Part shown: positions 49,604-60,026 of the stretch, in pieces
How the letters are laid out: each line of letters starts with the position of its first letter
Numbering within the stretch: position 1 is the first letter of the stretch
Assembly: GCF_003013715.1 (NCBI RefSeq)
Contig: NC_072815.1
Span: 930,001-994,000 of the forward strand
Length of the DNA stretch: 64,000 nt
Direction of reading: 5' to 3'
Source: Candidozyma auris
Lineage: Eukaryota; Ascomycota; Pichiomycetes; Serinales; Metschnikowiaceae
Program-made: the position numbers and the translations under genes
Notes under the pieces: model-generated
What the model was told of the DNA's origin: nothing
Database searches by the model: none
Seen by the model: the letters and a program-made list of their open reading frames with translations, nothing else

Positions 49604-50532
49604 AACAGAAAGTGTGGCAGATCTCATACACATACTAGAAGCAGTTTGATCATCTGCAAATAAAAAACGCTACATCATAAGACATTTGTGCGCTGAAATC
49701 TTTGGCTGCAAATGGTCAAAAAGGTTGGAAATTCATCAAAACATAGATCACCATCTAATGGTATAAAAGAAAACGCATCAATTTTTCGACGTCCTTTTGT
49801 TTTCAAATCATTTTTGACTCCCACTTAGCTTGACCTGACTCGGCCTCGGCGCCGGTGATCGGACTCGCCTGTCACTTGACAGGGAGGTGCATTGCCCGCA
49901 AGGGCACAAAGATGGTCAGGAAATTGACCAAAGTGACTCACTCTGTGCATTCCCCAGCAAAATTCACTCAATTCATCGTCCCATCCCATTTTTTACTCCA
50001 GCCCCGCTGCCTTGTCAAAGCCGTTCTGCGTTTAGGTCTACACCCCGTTAAAGCAAGGTCTGTATTTGTCAGCAGTCGCGATGCCATCGATTTATGGCTA
50101 ACGAAAGACGATCAAAGGTGATATGAAGATACCTAGCATTTGGTAGATAAGCAGGGTTCCAAAAAAATTTTCAAAGGTCTAAGAAGACGCAAAATCTCAT
50201 GACTTTTGCGACCTTGCTTTGGCTATGACGTTTGGCTAGGTGGCTGCAAACACTGCGGGTGGTGCATGCGGGAGAGCTAAACGGCCCCCGTCTTCTAGGA
50301 AGGTGAGAGAAAAGCAGTGAGGGAAAAAAGCAATTACGCATTTATAAGGTCTCAGTACTTAAACCTCGTGACATCCGCATTTCTTAAAGATTGCAACTGC
50401 CTACTACTTTTAAAGGTCCCACCTTTTTCAGTGCCTACCCCGTTGTCTAGATTTCTCGCCAAGGTCGTTATCCAAGCAAAGTTTCTTATTTATCAAGGGC
50501 ATTTTTTTAATTCGCCACCGTAATTTCCCCCG
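49604..50532. other. CAP1 upstream region
   Basis: Two motif copies on the CAP1 strand are seen: TGGCTGCAAA at 49703-49712 and 50241-50250. A TTTTGCGACC near-match lies at about 50204. No gene is seen. Confidence 0.5.
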
Positions 50533-51957
50533 ATGTCCGTGAACGACGCCAAGAGGGTGCACCCTGAAGGGGCAGACCCAGCACTTTCCCATGATGACAA
50601 GAAAGCACACACGAAACCTGGAAGAAAATTTGTCAACACTGAGCCAAAGTCCAGGAGAACCGCTCAGAATAGAGCAGCACAAAGAGCTTACAGAGAGAGA
50701 AAGGAGAAGAAGATGAGAGACTTGGAGGAGAAGGTAGCGGATTTGGAAGATAAGAATATCAAGGCGGCCACAGAGCAGGACTTGTTAAGAGCGCAGATCG
50801 ACTTGTTGAAAAGAGAGCTTGCTCGTCACAGGGGTCATCTGGACTTCTCCGATCTCCAGTTGCCTACGAGCGTGCCCAAGTTGAGTCATCCCAACCCACA
50901 AAGAAGAGAGCCGTCATCCGCGGATTCAGCTCAGAGCATCACGGCCTCTAATATTGGTGTGGGGTTCCCTTGGTCTCCGGAAAATCTTCAAGCAGGCTCT
51001 GTCAATTCAGATAACTCAAGCCAGCACTTGCCCGACTTGGTAAGCGGTTCATCGCTGTCTACGTCTCCTAACGACGGCAACGTTGTGTCTCCAGATTCTC
51101 AACAGCCTGGATCGCTACCCACACTGCTGGTCGGCATGAACTTGAGCCCTTCGAATCAATTCAACATCTCTCCAAGGTACGATGAGCAACTAGATCCGTT
51201 TTGTGTAAAATTGAGCGAGGCATGCGGCACGAAGCAACGGCCAATTCCTAAATACCGTCGCGAGGGAGGCGAAATCCCACCCGTCGCGGAGGAAGATAAG
51301 CCACAGCCACCTACTCAGGAGAGGGACTTCCTGGCGCTCTTCTCGCCTGCCGATAATATCAACGATCCCTTTTTCACCGACACTTCCAACTACAACTTCA
51401 CCTTGCCTAATGTCGATGATCAGAACAATGATCTTCTATCTTTCTACAACGACAACAACTTCGACGTGTCGTTAGCGTTCAGCAATCCTACCAACGAGTT
51501 GGAAGACAGACAAGAGAAGCCCGAGCTCATGGCAGGTCTAGTTTCGGAAGAATCAGCGTACGACCCCTTGAATTCAGGTTCGGTTAACACGGACTTCAAC
51601 TTCAACGAATTTGTCAAGAGTAGCCTACCATCGGACGTCAGCTCAAGAGCAAACTCCGTAAGCGATGTCCACAGATCGACGCTGTCGGTGACCAGCTATA
51701 ACTCCACCAGCCCTGTCATCAAGGAGGAACCGTCCAAGGAGGAAGAAGAGGTGGTGCCAGCGCCCGAGAAGACCATAAAGTGTTCTGAGATCTGGGACCG
51801 GATCACGTCGCATCCAAGGTACACGGAGTTGGACATCGATGGCTTGTGTAAAGAGTTGAAGAGCAAGGCCAAGTGCTCGGAGAAAGGAGTTGTGTTGGAC
51901 CAGAAGGACGTCAACAAGCTCATTGAGAGGTCGGTTGCGGACCATCTCGCACGCTGA
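50533..51957 (+). CDS. CAP1: AP-1-like bZIP oxidative-stress factor Cap1 (Yap1 orthologue)
   Basis: 474 residues. It activates thioredoxin, glutathione, catalase and drug-efflux genes upon oxidation. The bZIP (about 39-96) has the fungal AP-1 basic motif RRTAQNRAAQRAYRERK and a leucine zipper. The C-terminal cysteine-rich domain has Cys417, Cys439 and Cys448; the spacing (22 and 9) is identical to Yap1 Cys598/620/629, and a nuclear-export-like stretch lies among them. The N-terminal domain has Cys224 and Cys231 (spacing 7, as Yap1 303/310) but no third cysteine. Oxidation should link the two domains and block export by Crm1. Confidence 0.95.
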   Translation: MSVNDAKRVHPEGADPALSHDDKKAHTKPGRKFVNTEPKSRRTAQNRAAQRAYRERKEKKMRDLEEKVADLEDKNIKAATEQDLLRAQIDLLKRELARHRGHLDFSDLQLPTSVPKLSHPNPQRREPSSADSAQSITASNIGVGFPWSPENLQAGSVNSDNSSQHLPDLVSGSSLSTSPNDGNVVSPDSQQPGSLPTLLVGMNLSPSNQFNISPRYDEQLDPFCVKLSEACGTKQRPIPKYRREGGEIPPVAEEDKPQPPTQERDFLALFSPADNINDPFFTDTSNYNFTLPNVDDQNNDLLSFYNDNNFDVSLAFSNPTNELEDRQEKPELMAGLVSEESAYDPLNSGSVNTDFNFNEFVKSSLPSDVSSRANSVSDVHRSTLSVTSYNSTSPVIKEEPSKEEEEVVPAPEKTIKCSEIWDRITSHPRYTELDIDGLCKELKSKAKCSEKGVVLDQKDVNKLIERSVADHLAR

Positions 51958-53266
51958 GACGAATAATGTATTAGGTATTTGTGTTTACGAAATTACGAAT
52001 GGCGAAGGGAAGCGTAGACAGCTACAGTAGGCAATGGACTGGGTTGCTCAGTCATTTGGGAATGTCGCTGAGGCACAATTGAAACTAAAACCCTGCTAGC
52101 GCATTACCTGAAAAGTGAGACCCTGTCTTTTTCACCCATACCTCGTAATTGCATCACCGCACGGCTACAAAATTTTGCACCCAATTCCAGTACATCGGCG
52201 TCCCCGCTAAAAACAGCAATAGTTTTGCACATACAGCCATTTTTCGGGACACCACTCCCGGTGCTGGGCCCTGGCTTCTGTTGGTGGCATTTGCCGCCGT
52301 GAAGACTCAACCTCTCTAGTCAAGCCGACCCCACTCGGAATCAGCATCACAGCGGCGCTCTTCGCAACCACGTGGAAAATATCCCTCGGCAATGGCCAGA
52401 AAGCCAACAATAATGCCACCGAGCAATTCAAATTTAAAATCCAAAAACTCAAACCATTCCTCGGTTGTTCCGGACTTAACTGGAACCGCCAGTCTTGTCA
52501 TTGTTTTTTATGGCGCCAGCGAAAGAGCCACGGTGCGAGGTTGAGGGCCCCCCACAGAATTCAATTTTCTTGCCCCAGACTTTGTTCGCGGGTGCCGCTG
52601 CCCCACGATTTTCGCCCCAGGATTTCCTAGGTTCCGCGTTTTGCAACCATTCCACGAGGAGGCGAGGAAACGAAGAAAAAGATATATTGACAAATTCAGA
52701 GAATGAAGAAAGAATGGTAACTGGAATAATTGCTTTCAGAAATAGTGCTTTTTTGACTCTGATCCGCGTAGTGTCTATTGTTCGTGCTTTGGTCGTGCTT
52801 AGTTTCTGCTTTGTTCCTGCTTTGTTCTGGCTCTATGTTCTCTGTATTTCTTTATGGCTTCCTAGGATTCCTCACTTTTTCAGGCCCTTTTCACTTCTGG
52901 CCCCACTGGCCTCACTTTCTTCTGGGGCCTCGCAGCTCTCCAACCTCTCAAACTCCTATAAAACTCCTCTCATATTTCTCTCAAATTCATCTCCTTGCTC
53001 TCTCATTTGTCTTAAATGGCTCTCACGCCTAATCATCAATCTCCTATCTTCCCCTCCTTCTCTGCTTTTCCTCATATCTCTGAGGGGACCTGCCGACTTC
53101 TCCGAGTTGTTGCAAGTCCGCAAGATGCCACAAAAAGGTCCCTGGGTCCCCACTCGTGGAGGGGGTGCCCACTCGCTTATACTTGTGGGGCCTCCACGCT
53201 ATAAAGACCTCTGCTGGGCCGTAGACTTATTGCTGACCAAAATATTCTCCTCTGCATCTTCGTGAT
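51958..53266. other. Upstream region of the Tna1-like permease
   Basis: Motif sites: ACGGCTACAAAATTTTGCACCC (two facing imperfect copies, 52161-52182) and TTTTGCAACCAT (52639-52650). TATA-like boxes: TATAAAAC near 52957 and TATAAAG near 53200. From 52510 a 251-codon open frame, mostly pyrimidine-rich, runs to 2 bp before the permease ATG; it is judged not to be a gene. Confidence 0.5.
53199..53206 (+). promoter_or_regulatory. TATA box of the permease gene
   Basis: CTATAAAG about 65 bp before the ATG at 53267, at the usual yeast distance. Confidence 0.55.
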
Positions 53267-54823
53267 ATGTCCAAAGAGAATGTGGAAATCGACGTGAGAG
53301 GATCGCTTTCTGATAAACCCTCCGTGGAGTGGGTGGAGGAGTGTGTGTCGCCAGAGGAGAAGGCTACGGATTTGGAGGAGTTTTCAGATATCGACGAAAA
53401 TAAATTGCTCTGGAAAATTGATCTTCGCTTGATTCCTCTTTTCACAATCTTGTACTTGCTCAGTTTTTTGGACAGAGGCAACATTGGCAATGCCAAAATC
53501 GAGGGCCTTGCTGAGGACTTGAATCTACAAGGAAATGAGTACAACTTGTGTTTGACGATTTTCTTCATATTCTACGCCTCTATGGAGATCCCGTCGAACA
53601 TCATCTTGCACCACGTCAAACCCCGCTACTATATTCCTACAACCATGGTGTTGTGGTCAGTGGTGATGACGTTGATGGGCACCGTGAACAACTATCACCA
53701 GCTCATGGCCACCAGAGCACTTTTGGGAATATTTGAGGCGTCTTTGTTTCCGGGAATTTCCTATATTTTGTCGATGTACTATAAGAAATCGGAAATTTTG
53801 GTGAGGGAAGCGATTTTCTTTAGTGCTGCCTCCATCGCCGGCGCCTTCTCTGGGCTTTTGGCGGCCGCCATCTCGCAAATGGACGGTATTGGCGGCTACG
53901 AGGGGTGGAGATGGATTTTCATCTTGGAAGGTTTGCTTACCTTTGTGGCTGCTGCGCTATCCTACTTCTGCTTCCCGTTATACCCGAAGGAAAGCACATT
54001 TCTTACTCCCAAGGAGCGGAGGTTTGTGGTTCACAGAGTGAAGTTCTCGTCCAACGTGGAGAACCAAAAAATGGTCGGCGCTGGCGCTGCTCTTTCCACA
54101 AATTTGGGTGAAGATAGCTCGAGCAACATTTCCCACGTGTGGGCGGTTTTCAAAGACTGGCAGTCGTGGTGCCAGCTTATGACATACTACGGCGTTTGTG
54201 TGCCACTCTACGGTGTTTCTCTTTTCACTCCTACAATCGTCAAGAACTTGGGCTACACTTCCACTCATGCCCAGCTCATGACGGCTCCCATCTATATTGT
54301 TGCAGCGGTGTTCTGTATCTTCCAAGCGTGGGTGTCCGACCGAATCGGGCTCAGAACACCGTTCATGATTTTTGATTTTGTCTGCATCGCTGTCGGGTAC
54401 GCTATATGTGTGGCGATATCGCCGGTAGATCTGCCCAACGCCGTTTATGGTGGTACGTACATTTTGGCGCTTGGGATATACTCTGCTTTCCCCATGGTGG
54501 TTATCTGGTTTTCCAACAATTTGGCTGGCTCGTACAAAAGGGCAGTGGGGATGGCTTTTCAGATTGGTATTGGCAATTTCGCCGGAGCCTTTTCGTCCAA
54601 CTTCTACAGGACGCAAGACGCTCCCGACTATAAACTTGGCCACGGCTTGGAGCTTGGGTTCGCCTTGATGGGGCTCGTTTTCACCTTCATCACCATTGCG
54701 GGCTATGTCATCAGCAACAAGAAGAAAAAGAGGGACCTTGACCAAGGGAAGTTTGATCACTGTCTGCCCGCAGATCTTATTGAGATGGGGGACAAGAGCC
54801 CTCATTTTGTGTACCGCTTGTAG
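53267..54823 (+). CDS. Allantoate-permease family (Dal5/ACS) transporter, Tna1-like
   Basis: 518 residues with about twelve membrane segments. The anion:cation symporter subfamily of the MFS is shown by LIPLFTILYLLSFLDRGNIGNAKIEGL in the first helix, the ALLGIFEASLFPGISYILSMYY block, EGWRWIFILEGLLT and WVSDRIGLRTPF. Similarity of pattern is strongest to the nicotinic-acid permease Tna1, but Dal5-, Vht1- and Fen2-type carriers share these motifs, so the substrate is open. N- and C-termini are hydrophilic and cytosolic. The start has a close TATA box. Confidence 0.85.
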   Translation: MSKENVEIDVRGSLSDKPSVEWVEECVSPEEKATDLEEFSDIDENKLLWKIDLRLIPLFTILYLLSFLDRGNIGNAKIEGLAEDLNLQGNEYNLCLTIFFIFYASMEIPSNIILHHVKPRYYIPTTMVLWSVVMTLMGTVNNYHQLMATRALLGIFEASLFPGISYILSMYYKKSEILVREAIFFSAASIAGAFSGLLAAAISQMDGIGGYEGWRWIFILEGLLTFVAAALSYFCFPLYPKESTFLTPKERRFVVHRVKFSSNVENQKMVGAGAALSTNLGEDSSSNISHVWAVFKDWQSWCQLMTYYGVCVPLYGVSLFTPTIVKNLGYTSTHAQLMTAPIYIVAAVFCIFQAWVSDRIGLRTPFMIFDFVCIAVGYAICVAISPVDLPNAVYGGTYILALGIYSAFPMVVIWFSNNLAGSYKRAVGMAFQIGIGNFAGAFSSNFYRTQDAPDYKLGHGLELGFALMGLVFTFITIAGYVISNKKKKRDLDQGKFDHCLPADLIEMGDKSPHFVYRL

Positions 54824-56789
54824 CGGCCACAGATGATGATTTAAATATGAAGTTATATAAGGTAATTTATAGGTATTACAGAAAGTTGGTGGTTTCAGCA
54901 GATATCATGGTAGGCATTATTCTTAGGTAACTTGATTGACCTCAAGGGAAGGAGTGCCAAAGGTAAACCATTTTGTCCTTTCCGCAGGGCCCGCTCTATT
55001 GACCAATCAGCTGGGCCTTGAAGACACTAGAGATTAGGATTCTCGTACTTTCACCTCGTACCTCTATATGCTGAATGATCGTGTGATCGATGTCCCTGTT
55101 CTAGCACTCAGCCGCACTTGTGGCTGCAACAAACCGGAGTTCACAACAATCTTCCGAAAACCCAAAGGTCGGAAGAAGAACCTATTTAGGTATTAAGCTC
55201 TCCCAATCTATGACAGTGGATCTATGTGCATCTTTCTCCATCCAGTATAGCCACTTACCTTAAGTAGTCTGTTGCTGCACCCTATCTAGGTTGATGTTTG
55301 ATGCTTTCAACGCAACCACCCTTGACCACATTAGTATCCTCAGTCATGTTTAGCAGACTGATTTTATAGCTTTGAAATTTTAGAGCTAACTTCATCACCA
55401 TTTAAAAACTCTCTTCAATTCGGCACCGTTCCTGCCTTTCATGAAATGTTTCACACATAGAGCTATGAAGGACTTGTTACCAGACTTGCCCTTATTACAA
55501 TGAAACAATAAGAATTTGATGATTTTACATTCAAGAGAAAAGCCAAGTTTTGTGATTACTTGAATGGCTTGACATATACTATGACCACAAATCAATTTGG
55601 GCTCTGGTGTAAAATCATAAAGGAAACACATTCACATTACACTTCGATGACTGTCTATTTACACTTCTGTGTAATGTCATCCCTCAAAAGAAGCTCCACA
55701 CTTGCACCGGTCCCGGAAATATCAATTCCCTTCTACATATCCCCGTGATAGATTTCTCAGCCATCAGACCCAGCGCCGGTAGTAAAGCAGAAAGGGAGGA
55801 GTTTTTAAGGCCAAGCTTACAAGTCGTCACAGTAACGAAATCATGATTCATTCACTCACTTCAAATCTATCTCTCTCGTCTTCCACCTCTTTCCAGATAC
55901 TATCCTTCTTCGTCCTCCCTCTGTCATCTCGATTATTGATTTCGCAGCCATTACTATACTTACTTCTGTAGTCGATACCCCCAGAGATTCATCGAACCGG
56001 ACACTCGATAAAAGCTCGTCTAAAAAGCTTCTTTTGTATCGTTCATCAATTCCATCTCTTTACTTCTCCTACCATTCCTCATTTCCCCACTCATCTCTCT
56101 CTTCGTCTCTTTACCTCCTACATTCGCAGCCGTTGCTGGCCTACACACCGTTTGGCGTTCGCGGCCAGCTTTTTTTTCATTGCGTTAGCTGTTTCTTTTT
56201 TTTTCTCATCGCCCTCCATGAGATTTTTCTCGCCTAGACCTTGACTTGGCTCGTTCACCGTGTAGTGTACAGGCCGAGGTCAAGGGCCACTGAAATCGAC
56301 CACTCTGGGTGAAATGATGCCTTTCATTCAAATTGCAAGACAGATCTGAAAAATTCTCTTTCTCGTAGATCCTTGCCCGTGTTTTTTCGTGAATCAGGTG
56401 ATCGGGGTTCGCCAGCATCTCTCTCTCTCTCCCAAACAGGAAATGTGCATCGTCCTTGTTGTACTGCACACAGCCACGGGGTCTAATCCACTCCAGGTAC
56501 CTCCCCTGGGTTCCACACAAAACCTCAGTTATCTTTCTCAACATCACCCAACCTTCCCTTTGCTTCTTGTTTGAACACGTCTTTAAAGTCTCTGTGCCCA
56601 CCTACGACGTTCCTTAATCTGTGGCTCCTACGCTGACCCCCCTGCAGAAGACAAGACTAGACGAACTACCGCGAATACATATATTGGTGAAACCATAGTA
56701 AACAAGGCTACCTGGACATTTCTATTGATACCTTTTGGAAAACACTTTTTCATTTCAGACCCTAATACAAATTCCTTAATAACTGCACC
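54824..56789. other. Long spacer before BOI2
   Basis: Motif sites: TGGCTGCAAC at 55121, TTTCGCAGCCA at 55940-55950 and ATTCGCAGCCG at 56123. From about 55850 to 56230 the plus strand is unusually pyrimidine-rich (CT tracts), then mixed to 56789; it may be a long BOI2 leader. No gene is recognised. Confidence 0.45.
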
Positions 56790-59564
56790 ATGACGTCGGG
56801 GCTCCTCCTATGCATCAAGCAGTTCAACGCTCGTTTGGGAGACGAGTTGAATCTCGCTGTGGGCGACAAGATCGAAGTGCTAGCCGACGACTCTGAGTAT
56901 AACGACGGGTGGTACATGGGCAAGAGCGTGAATAGCGGCAAAGTTGGATTGTTTCCCAAGCTGTTCACAAAGCCAGTGGCAGAGCAGCCTCTGGAACCCA
57001 CCTTGTTGAGGTCACGTTCTCGGAGAGTGCCTCTGGGGCCAAAAGCTGGCGAAAAGGCAGCAGCAACAACAACGACCCTGTCGAATAAGGACTCTTCAAA
57101 CGTGGGTTCGAGGCTTGCGTCTCTGGAAGCTCCTCAGCCTTCAAACGATGTAAACATGACGATGAGCGAGATCGATAAGGCGTTGGAAGAACTTCAGGTG
57201 CCCACGTCTACGTCTACGCGTGAAACTACCAAAGATAATATAAAAGAACAGGAGCCCGTGCAACCCGTGAAGGAGGAGACTTCGTCAAGCCGTGGCCATA
57301 ACCGTAATGTTTCTACCCTGTCCCTCACCACTGACTTGAACCCCTTACAAGCAGCAGAGTGGACACCAAAACAGGTGTCTTCCTACTTTGCCATTGTCTT
57401 GGGTTTCGATATGAGCGTGGCTGGCAAGTTTGCTCGTCACAAGATCACAGGAGAGATCTTGTTCCAGCTCGATTTGGCCCATCTCAAGGAACTAGACATT
57501 GACTCCTTCGGAACTCGTTTCGAGGTGTACAAAGAAATTGAAAAGCTCAAGGAGATGGCCAACAGAGCCCAAGGCACAAAACTGTCGTCTGGAAGCCGCA
57601 AGCCATCCGAGCAAAAGACTGCTCCTGTTGCAGCACCTGCTCCAACTCGTGATTTTGAATCTGAAGAAAGAAATCCTACTCCTTACAACAACTCCGATGA
57701 CGAATCTGTTGACAAGCCACTGAGCAAGCAAGCTCATTATGAACGCGAGCCAAGGAGTGCTTCAACACTTCTCCCTGCCCCTACTTTCAATCCTTATTCT
57801 CAGAATGGTGGGAAGACAAGAGCTGCGTCTGCCAAAACCCCCCATGGTCACTCCAGAACGAGGTCCCAGTCTATGGAAAATTTGCTGGCTTTGAATACCC
57901 CCAAGACTGATTCCTCCTTTATGTCCCCAAGAAAGGCACCCGAGCCTCCAGGAACAATGAGTCCTATCAACAAGAACTTCAAGTTCGGTGGTAGCTCAGC
58001 TGTGCCTCAGAGTAACGACTCCTCTGCCAACAACTTCTATATGACTAGAACAAACGCGTCCTCTGGAATGATCAACAGCCCTGGTGGCCCCTCCCGACCT
58101 GCCTCTTCTATCTACGACGCATCCGCTGCTCAAGGTCATCATAGAACTACTTCTTCGAATAAGAATGACTTGGCTCATAGAAGACACTCCTCCCTTTTCT
58201 CATTCATGTCCGGGAATGGTAATGACGAGGAGCCTGTCAAGAAGGACAAATTACAGAGTCAGAACTTGACGAAGGGTCTCGCTAGTCCTACGAAGAGCAA
58301 GCGTGCCTCGAGATTATTTGAGAAGTCTCTGACTACCCCTGACTCCACTGATATTCCAGACATTGATGATGTCAATTTCTCGCCCAAGAAGGGCAAAGAT
58401 GGCACCCCCAAGGACGAGAAACGTAATGGCAGATTGAAGAGTTTGCGTTCGGTGTCCACCTCCAACTTCCGTGGTCTCACGGGCTCTAGAAAGCTGAAGA
58501 CATCTGCTTTTCAGGAGGGTATCAGGGACATTACCCCAGACGAGGCAATCAAAACATCTAACTTCAGTGGCTGGATGTCCAAAAAGTCTGGCAGCACTTT
58601 GGGATGGAGGTCGCGCTATTTCACCCTTCATGGCACTCGTCTATCATATTTTACCAACTTGCGTGATAAGCGTGAGAAGGGTCTCATCGATATTACAGCT
58701 CATAAAGTGATACCTATCAGTACTGATGGTGATAGTTCGAGCAGTAATGACAAGTACATTGCTCTTTACGCTGCGCTGACGGGTCTTGGTAGATTCTGCT
58801 TCAAGCTTGTGCCACCTGCTCCTGGCTTCAAGAAGGGCTTGACATTCACTCAGCCCAAGACTCATTACTTTGCGGTAGAAACTCAGGAAGAGATGAAGGG
58901 TTGGTTAAAGGCGCTAATGACTGCCACGATCGACATTGATGACAGCGTTCCTGTTGTTAGTAGTTGTAACACACCTACGGTGTCGTTAGCTAAAGCGCAG
59001 GAACTCCTTGCAAAAGCAAGAGAAGAAAATAAACTAAGGGATGAGGAGCTTAGAGCTAAAGGATTCATAAGGGACGGTGAGGTCCTTGAAGATATGACCA
59101 ACTCTACCACCTTATATAACGACAGCGCCACATCAGAAGAGGCGTCTCCCGTTGTTGGGTACATGGATGAAACCACTATCTCGTCCAGCAATATTAGCAC
59201 TGGTCCTCCAAAGCTCACTGTTGACACATCGAGCACTAAGAACAAGCGTGGCCCCACCACACCCCAGTTGCTGCTGCTGCAGGGTTTCTCTTCGCCATAC
59301 CTTCTAGCATCTGGGATTCTTTCGCCGAAGCACGGCGGTTCATCAGCGGGGAGTACGCCTAACACTACCAAGTCAGGAAGGAAGGATTATTTTCCTGAAA
59401 TGAAGACACCAGATGCAAACAAGCTGGAAAGCTCGCTTGAACCGCAGCCAGTGTTCAGCAATAGCAACGGACGGGTATTGAGCGGAAGCAAAAAGAAGGA
59501 CAAGTCTGAGAAACTTATGGCCTATACGAGTGATGGATCATTTGTGATCAAATCTAAGAAGTAA
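56790..59564 (+). CDS. BOI2: Polarity scaffold Boi2 (SH3-SAM-PH)
   Basis: 924 residues. Boi proteins bind Bem1, Cdc42 and exocyst/SNARE parts at bud tips and hyphal tips. SH3 domain at 3-65 (ARLGDELNLAVGDKIEVLADD, WYMGKS, GLFPKLF). SAM domain at about 188-255 (WTPKQVSSYFAIVLGFD, LDLAHLKELDIDSFGTRFEV). A long Ser/Pro-rich linker follows. PH domain at about 590-715 (FSGWMSKKSGSTLGWRSRYF, SYFTNLRDKREKGLIDI, HYFAVETQEEMKGWLKALM). The tail ends with a Lys/Ser-rich segment. S. cerevisiae has two paralogues, Boi1 and Boi2; CUG-clade species usually have one, named BOI2. No other copy is in the window. Confidence 0.93.
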   Translation: MTSGLLLCIKQFNARLGDELNLAVGDKIEVLADDSEYNDGWYMGKSVNSGKVGLFPKLFTKPVAEQPLEPTLLRSRSRRVPLGPKAGEKAAATTTTLSNKDSSNVGSRLASLEAPQPSNDVNMTMSEIDKALEELQVPTSTSTRETTKDNIKEQEPVQPVKEETSSSRGHNRNVSTLSLTTDLNPLQAAEWTPKQVSSYFAIVLGFDMSVAGKFARHKITGEILFQLDLAHLKELDIDSFGTRFEVYKEIEKLKEMANRAQGTKLSSGSRKPSEQKTAPVAAPAPTRDFESEERNPTPYNNSDDESVDKPLSKQAHYEREPRSASTLLPAPTFNPYSQNGGKTRAASAKTPHGHSRTRSQSMENLLALNTPKTDSSFMSPRKAPEPPGTMSPINKNFKFGGSSAVPQSNDSSANNFYMTRTNASSGMINSPGGPSRPASSIYDASAAQGHHRTTSSNKNDLAHRRHSSLFSFMSGNGNDEEPVKKDKLQSQNLTKGLASPTKSKRASRLFEKSLTTPDSTDIPDIDDVNFSPKKGKDGTPKDEKRNGRLKSLRSVSTSNFRGLTGSRKLKTSAFQEGIRDITPDEAIKTSNFSGWMSKKSGSTLGWRSRYFTLHGTRLSYFTNLRDKREKGLIDITAHKVIPISTDGDSSSSNDKYIALYAALTGLGRFCFKLVPPAPGFKKGLTFTQPKTHYFAVETQEEMKGWLKALMTATIDIDDSVPVVSSCNTPTVSLAKAQELLAKAREENKLRDEELRAKGFIRDGEVLEDMTNSTTLYNDSATSEEASPVVGYMDETTISSSNISTGPPKLTVDTSSTKNKRGPTTPQLLLLQGFSSPYLLASGILSPKHGGSSAGSTPNTTKSGRKDYFPEMKTPDANKLESSLEPQPVFSNSNGRVLSGSKKKDKSEKLMAYTSDGSFVIKSKK

Positions 59565-60026
59565 TGTTGTAACTATCTCATAAATTTAATAATGACAAGA
59601 AATCGAAAGAATTCAGCGTAAAAGCGTAGAAGCAGAGTAATTGCCTCTAGCTGTTAAACCTGTCATTTACTTCTTTAAAAGGTGTCAATTGCAACAGATG
59701 TACGTACTTTTTCAATGATCACCAGTAGAGTATTTGCATTGTTTCAGAAGTGGTTGCGAAAAGTGACAAAATAGCTGAGATTATGGGACACACAAATTCT
59801 AGAGAGATTGAAAATGTCACCAAAAAATCAGGTTCTGCCAGATATCCCCCAAAGCAAAGAATATAGTTTAAATCCAGCAGGTATTGCTTCAGCAGCTCAA
59901 AGCTACCGAGATTCTGCATTCATGAAGGTATTTCACAAAGTTACTTCCTGGTGGTGCTCATTATATGGCTGCGCGGATCAACACTAACTAGATACACCCA
60001 CTACATCAAGTGCAACATCCAAATCC
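59565..60026. other. CDC27 upstream region
   Basis: It holds TGGTTGCGAA at 59751-59760, same strand as CDC27 and 270 bp before the ATG, and a near match (ATGGCTGCGCG) at about 59965. No gene is seen. Confidence 0.5.
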
